Below the pieces are notes generated by a model. It saw only the letters and a list, made by a program, of their open reading frames with translations, made no database searches and was not told the DNA's origin. From JAGREO01 sp020446285 (GTDB taxonomy: Bacteria; Pseudomonadota; Alphaproteobacteria; Geminicoccales; Geminicoccaceae): a DNA stretch of 64,000 bases. The stretch lies in the NCBI GenBank assembly GCA_041398005.1, contig JAWKVP010000001.1, positions 124,001-188,000 of the forward strand, in the 5' to 3' direction. The position numbers and the translations under genes were made by a program. Positions within the stretch are counted from its first letter, which is position 1. Every line of letters begins with the position of its first letter. Positions 60,351 through 64,000 of this stretch are shown piece after piece.

Positions 60351-61071
60351 GGCGGCCCTCGAACAGCCGGTCGCGTGATCCGGTCAGGTGCCGGCGCATG
60401 AGATCCCTCGCGCGATCGGGACTGCGCTCGCGGATCGCCTCGAAGATCGCCTGATGCTCCCGGTAAACCTCGGTCAGGCCGCCCGGCGCGACCTTCAGGG
60501 ACAGGCCATGGAAGCGCATGCCCACGGCGATGTGGTCCTTCAGGGCCTCCATCGCCGTGGCGAAATAGGGATTGCCGCCGGCATGCGCGATGGCGTTGTG
60601 GAAGGCGAAATCGGCATCCTCGCGATGCCGCTGCCGGTCGGTCGCGTCGCGCATCAGGTCCAGTGCGGCACCGATTCTGGCAAGCCCGTCCGCCTCGTGC
60701 CGCCCGGCCGCGACGGCCGCGGCCTCGGGTTCGAGCGTGATGCGGAACTCGTAACAGCTCGAAAGGTCGGCGATGCTCTCGACCTGCCCGAACCCCAGCG
60801 GCTTGCGCAGGCCCGCATTGCGGACGAAACTGCCCGCCCCGCGTCTCGAATAGATCAGCCCCTGATCGCGAAGCTGCTGCAACGCCTCGCGCACGACCGG
60901 ACGCGAGACCTGGAACTCGCGCGCCAGATCCTGTTCGGTCGGCAGGCGCTCGTCCGCTTCGTAAGCGCCCGACTTGATCGAGTTGACGAGGCTGTCGAAC
61001 ACCATCTCGCCGAGATTCCGGCGCTTGCCCGGCCTGCCTTGAATCTGTCGCGCCATGGAGCCGGCCCTCAT
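60343..61071 (-). CDS. GntR-family regulator (FadR/FCD subfamily)
   Basis: The 242-residue protein has the winged helix (LVNSIKSGAYEADERLPTEQ, then DLAREFQVSRPVVREALQQL, residues 28-70) and a C-terminal all-helical FCD domain. Its metal/ligand-site residues are visible: Asp and His in DADFAFHNAIAH (about 152), His in YREHQAIFE and RRHLTGS. It should repress the surrounding catabolic and transport genes until a sugar acid binds. The start overlaps the kinase stop (ATGA); ATG 61056 is a possible alternative. Its last codons lie in repeat sequence. Confidence 0.92.
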   Translation of the reverse strand: MRAGSMARQIQGRPGKRRNLGEMVFDSLVNSIKSGAYEADERLPTEQDLAREFQVSRPVVREALQQLRDQGLIYSRRGAGSFVRNAGLRKPLGFGQVESIADLSSCYEFRITLEPEAAAVAAGRHEADGLARIGAALDLMRDATDRQRHREDADFAFHNAIAHAGGNPYFATAMEALKDHIAVGMRFHGLSLKVAPGGLTEVYREHQAIFEAIRERSPDRARDLMRRHLTGSRDRLFEGRRA

Positions 61072-62084
61072 CCTGCCGATCCACCGGCGATGCGGACAAG
61101 GGTGTCGGCGTCACCGAACCCGCCGGACTTGGTCATCACGACCGTATCGCCGCTCCGACACAGGGGAACACCCGGCAGGATCTCACCCTCCACCCGCAAA
61201 AGCCCGATCCGCAGCGAATCCAGCAACGCCTCGGCGGTGGCACCGCCCGTCAGGAGCATCGAGCGGGCCGCCATGAGCCATTCCGCCGCACCACGGGCGA
61301 ACCTGCGCGCAACCTCGGCAGGCGCGGCCTGCGCCCCCGGCACGACCTGCAGGAGAGTGAGCGGCGACAAGGCCCCGTCGGGCCGGACGTCGACCCGTCC
61401 CGAGGGCGCCTCGATCGCTGCGAGACCGCCATGCGCCGATTTCAGCGCCGCAACCTGCGCGAGCGTGATCGGATCGGTCGAACCCACGGCGAAACAGAGC
61501 GGCGAGGGCAGCGTCATCGACACCGGCGACTGCCGCAACCCCATGCTTCCGGCCACGGCCTGCGCCAGCCCGCGCGCGCCGACGAGAACTGTATCGTCGT
61601 CGCAATCCCGCACGGCATCCCGCAGGTCGGTCTCGACCACCGCATCCGGTATGCGGGCCCGGTCTGCCGCACGGCCGAGACGAGGTGCGATCGCAATCGG
61701 TTCGGCCACGCCGAAGCCCTGCAGCCGTCCATCCCGGACGATCCGGCCAAGGTCGCAGATCGCCGGCGAAACCAGGAATTCCGCCGCCCCGAACGGTTCG
61801 AGCTCCGCCGCGACATGGCCCTTGAGGCGCGAGTCGATCTTCTTGAAGAGCCGAACCCCGCGCGGCAGTGCGGCAAGGACCGCCCCGACCCGCGCCCGCG
61901 CCTCGTCGGCCGCGATCTCCCGCGAGCGCGTCGACACCGAGACCACGCCCGCACCGGATTGCAGCGCCGCCGCAAGCGCATCCGTGCGGGTGGCGACGGT
62001 GACACCACCCGGCACATCACGGAACGGCGCCGCCGCATCCAGCGCGCCCGTCAGATCGTCGGCTATGATGACCAGTTCCGGCAT
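61068..62084 (-). CDS. Four-carbon acid sugar kinase (DUF1537 family), short form
   Basis: The 338-residue protein shows the N-terminal ADDLTGALD motif with the substrate Asp pair, FKKIDSRLKGHVAAEL (about 82) and the C-terminal nucleotide-binding TKSGGFGDADTLV. The family phosphorylates D-threonate, L-threonate or D-erythronate at O-4, giving the substrate of PdxA2. It is about 80 residues shorter than typical members, mostly in the central part. Divergent from tctC and coupled to gntR. The pairing with PdxA2 in the same region supports the assignment. Confidence 0.88.
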   Translation of the reverse strand: MPELVIIADDLTGALDAAAPFRDVPGGVTVATRTDALAAALQSGAGVVSVSTRSREIAADEARARVGAVLAALPRGVRLFKKIDSRLKGHVAAELEPFGAAEFLVSPAICDLGRIVRDGRLQGFGVAEPIAIAPRLGRAADRARIPDAVVETDLRDAVRDCDDDTVLVGARGLAQAVAGSMGLRQSPVSMTLPSPLCFAVGSTDPITLAQVAALKSAHGGLAAIEAPSGRVDVRPDGALSPLTLLQVVPGAQAAPAEVARRFARGAAEWLMAARSMLLTGGATAEALLDSLRIGLLRVEGEILPGVPLCRSGDTVVMTKSGGFGDADTLVRIAGGSAG

Positions 62085-62311
62085 CTCGATCCATTGACCA
62101 GCGAATTTGTCCTACCATCGATGCAAAATCCTTTCCGGTCAATGCTTTCAGCATCTCCTGAACTTGACATATATGACCCGTACGCAATTTCGGAACGGCA
62201 CTTTGCCATATCCCTGTCCGCGGACCGGGCGGCCCTTCCGTTTCAATACTTGACTTCGTGCCACCCACGCCGTTCTTTCTGCGGCGACAGAAAGATCAAG
62301 GAGGCTGTCTC
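62085..62311. promoter_or_regulatory. Divergent promoter region between kinase and tctC genes
   Basis: This 227-base spacer includes TTGACA (62164-62169), a -35-like box, and the sequence tttcggaa (62188-62195), which on the other strand reads ttccgaaa, shared with 55892-55899. AAGGAGG at 62297-62303 is the ribosome-binding site of tctC. Both divergent operons are probably controlled here. Confidence 0.45.
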
Positions 62312-63298
62312 ATGATCCGCAGAACATTCGTGATGTCGGCGGCTGCCGGCGTCGTGGCGCTCGGACTCGCCGCCCCGGCCAATGCGTTCGAGCCGTCCAA
62401 CGTCGAGTGCATCGCACCGGCCAATCCCGGTGGCGGCTGGGATTTCACCTGCCGGCAGATCGGCAAGCTCCTGTCCGACCTCGATGTCGTGCCCGGCACC
62501 GTGCAGGTGACCAACATGGCCGGCGGCGGCGGCGGCGTCGCCTACAGCCATGTCGTGACCAAGCGCAACGAGGATCCGAACCTCATCGTTGCCGCCTCGA
62601 CGGCGACGGCGACACGCCTTGCGCAGAACCAGTTCGCCGGCCTCACGGCCGATCAGGTGCATTTCGTCGGTGCGCTCGGCGCGGATTACGGCGTGCTCGT
62701 GGTCGCCAAGGATTCGCCGCATCAGGATCTCGCGAGCCTCGTCGAGGCGGTCAAGGCCGATCCGACCTCGATTTCCTTCGCCGGTGGATCGGCGGCAGGC
62801 GGCTTCGACCATCTCAAGGTCCTGCAGGTCCTCAAGACGGGCGGCTTCGAGGATATCCGCTCGGTCCGCTATATCAGCTTCGACGGCGGCGGCGACGCCA
62901 TCACCCAGATGCTCGGCGGACACGTTCAGGCCATGACCGGCGACATTTCGGAAGCCGTGGGCTTCATCCAGTCGGGCGATGTGCGGGTGCTGGCGGTTCT
63001 CTCGCAGGAGCGCCTGCCCGGCGAGTTCAGCGAGATTCCCACAGCACAGGAACAGGGTTTCGATGTCGTCGCTCCCAACTGGCGCGGTTTCTACGTCCCC
63101 AAGGGCACCGAGGATGAGGTGTTCGAATTCTGGGCGGAAGCGCTCAGGACGGTTGGCGAAAGCAATGAGTGGCAGGAAATCATGGCTGCCAACGGCCTGA
63201 TGCCCTTCTTCAAGGTCGGCGACGATTTCCAGGGCTTCGTCGATGACCAGATCAGGAGCATCCAGGATCTCAGCCGTGAAATCGGCGTGATCCAGTAA
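62312..63298 (+). CDS. tctC: Tripartite tricarboxylate transporter substrate-binding protein (TctC/Bug)
   Basis: The 328-residue protein has a signal peptide (about 1-27, ending PANA) followed by VECIAPANPGGGWDFTCRQI, the ligand-loop signature of Bug proteins, and later FAGGSAAGGFDHLK. It captures a carboxylate in the periplasm and delivers it to TctAB. AAGGAGG eight bases before ATG 62312 fixes the start. The ligand is probably the sugar acid or carboxylate used by the adjacent pathway. Confidence 0.92.
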   Translation: MIRRTFVMSAAAGVVALGLAAPANAFEPSNVECIAPANPGGGWDFTCRQIGKLLSDLDVVPGTVQVTNMAGGGGGVAYSHVVTKRNEDPNLIVAASTATATRLAQNQFAGLTADQVHFVGALGADYGVLVVAKDSPHQDLASLVEAVKADPTSISFAGGSAAGGFDHLKVLQVLKTGGFEDIRSVRYISFDGGGDAITQMLGGHVQAMTGDISEAVGFIQSGDVRVLAVLSQERLPGEFSEIPTAQEQGFDVVAPNWRGFYVPKGTEDEVFEFWAEALRTVGESNEWQEIMAANGLMPFFKVGDDFQGFVDDQIRSIQDLSREIGVIQ

Positions 63299-63299
63299 C

Positions 63300-63731
63300 A
63301 TGTCGGACCGCATCCTCGGCGGTTTCCTCGTTCTGCTGGCGGTCGCGTTCGTCGTGGCCGCCACGCGGATCGAGTCGGCGATGATCTTCGATTCGCTGGG
63401 GCCGAAAGCCTTTCCGATCCTGATCGGTGTCCTGCTTGCGATCTCGGCGCTCTATCCGCTCGCAAGGCCGGATCCCGAGCCGGAATGGCCACGGGCGGCG
63501 AAACTGGCCGAAATCGGGTTCGGCCTCGTCATCCTGATCGGCTATGCGCAGGTTCTCGAACCGCTCGGCTTCGTCATCGCGACGGCGATCGCGGCGACCC
63601 TGCTGAGCTGGCGGCTCGGCGGCCGGATCCTTTGGGCGCCGGTGATCGGGATCGGCATATCGCTCGGCATCTACACGGTCTTTCACCTGATCCTTGGCCT
63701 GTCGCTCGCCAAGGGCCCGCTTGGCATCTGA
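63300..63731 (+). CDS. tctB: Tripartite tricarboxylate transporter small subunit (TctB)
   Basis: The 143-residue protein has four membrane helices, starting ILGGFLVLLAVAFVVAATRI and containing the DSLGPKAFPILIG motif common to TctB. It starts one base after the tctC stop and ends three bases before tctA, so the three genes are one operon. Confidence 0.9.
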   Translation: MSDRILGGFLVLLAVAFVVAATRIESAMIFDSLGPKAFPILIGVLLAISALYPLARPDPEPEWPRAAKLAEIGFGLVILIGYAQVLEPLGFVIATAIAATLLSWRLGGRILWAPVIGIGISLGIYTVFHLILGLSLAKGPLGI

Positions 63732-63734
63732 TCG

Positions 63735-64000
63735 ATGGAAACGCTCGGATATCTCATCCAGGGGTTCGGCGTCGCGCTGACCCCGACACATCTGCTGCTC
63801 GCTTTCGTGGGCTGCTTTCTCGGCACGATTATCGGAGCACTGCCCGGACTGGGCCCGTCCAACGGCGTCGCCATCCTGATTCCGCTGGCATTCACGCTGG
63901 GGCTCGATGCCACCGCCGCGCTGATCCTCCTCACCTCGGTCTATTACGGTGCGATGTATGGCGGCCGGATCTCGTCGATCCTCCTCAACATCCCGGGAGA
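63735..64000 (+). CDS. tctA: Tripartite tricarboxylate transporter large subunit (TctA), N-terminal part
   Basis: Only the first 88 residues lie in the window. TIIGALPGLGPSNGVAILIP and YYGAMYGGRISSILLNIPGE are the two most conserved motifs of TctA. The remaining roughly 400 residues and the end of the operon lie beyond the window. Confidence 0.93.
   Translation, partial: METLGYLIQGFGVALTPTHLLLAFVGCFLGTIIGALPGLGPSNGVAILIPLAFTLGLDATAALILLTSVYYGAMYGGRISSILLNIPG

Overview
The window is GC-rich DNA with strong G/C preference at third codon positions. It looks like the chromosome of a free-living alphaproteobacterium, probably near Rhodospirillales. Supporting evidence: a class I PHA synthase divergent from an alaC-type aminotransferase, an infA-maf-rng-yacG block, PssA/Psd phospholipid synthesis, a single flagellin, cytochrome c', CcmC, and a dnaK promoter matching the alphaproteobacterial heat-shock consensus. 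The species cannot be named from the sequence. No rRNA, tRNA, CRISPR array or transposase gene was found.

Layout. 0-10.5 kb: the end of a sulfotransferase, a LysR regulator convergent with a histidinol-dehydrogenase paralogue, an aldehyde dehydrogenase, an orphan DNA methyltransferase, a membrane GGDEF-EAL protein, a lipoprotein and a zinc alcohol dehydrogenase. 10.7-18.0 kb: seven tightly packed minus-strand genes, encoding an ABC exporter-like protein with a degenerate and expanded ATPase, a cyclic-nucleotide-binding protein, a class III cyclase, an FkbM methyltransferase, Psd, PssA and a second CDP-alcohol transferase. 18.0-22.4 kb: a Flp pilin between copies of an interspersed repeat, an AsmA protein, a dihaem cytochrome and cytochrome c'. 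22.5-39.2 kb: mainly housekeeping genes (recJ, glpX, hom, alaC-like, phaC, ccmC, mscL, yacG, rng, maf, infA) with some unknowns and a SAF-domain dehydrogenase. 39.3-39.8 kb: an array of the repeat. 39.8-47.7 kb: a ThDP enzyme, dnaJ, dnaK, an O-antigen ligase-like protein and flagellin.

47.9-64 kb: a catabolic and transport region. A minus-strand operon encodes a peptide/sugar-type ABC importer plus a hydroxyacid dehydrogenase and an SDR. A plus-strand operon encodes a sialidase-like beta-propeller, PdxA2, a DapA-family aldolase and an iron alcohol dehydrogenase. A minus-strand pair encodes a four-carbon acid sugar kinase and a FadR-type GntR regulator. A tripartite tricarboxylate-type transporter (tctCBA, cut by the window end) completes it. 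Kinase plus PdxA2 is the known tail of four-carbon sugar-acid degradation to dihydroxyacetone phosphate. The sialidase-like protein, the aldolase and two importers suggest a larger or conjugated substrate.

The least ordinary features are the expanded ABC protein with its cyclase and lipid-gene neighbours, the repeat family (at least nine full or partial units at four loci, all next to gene 3' ends), and the catabolic region with a recurring ATTCC-type motif in its intergenic spacers.
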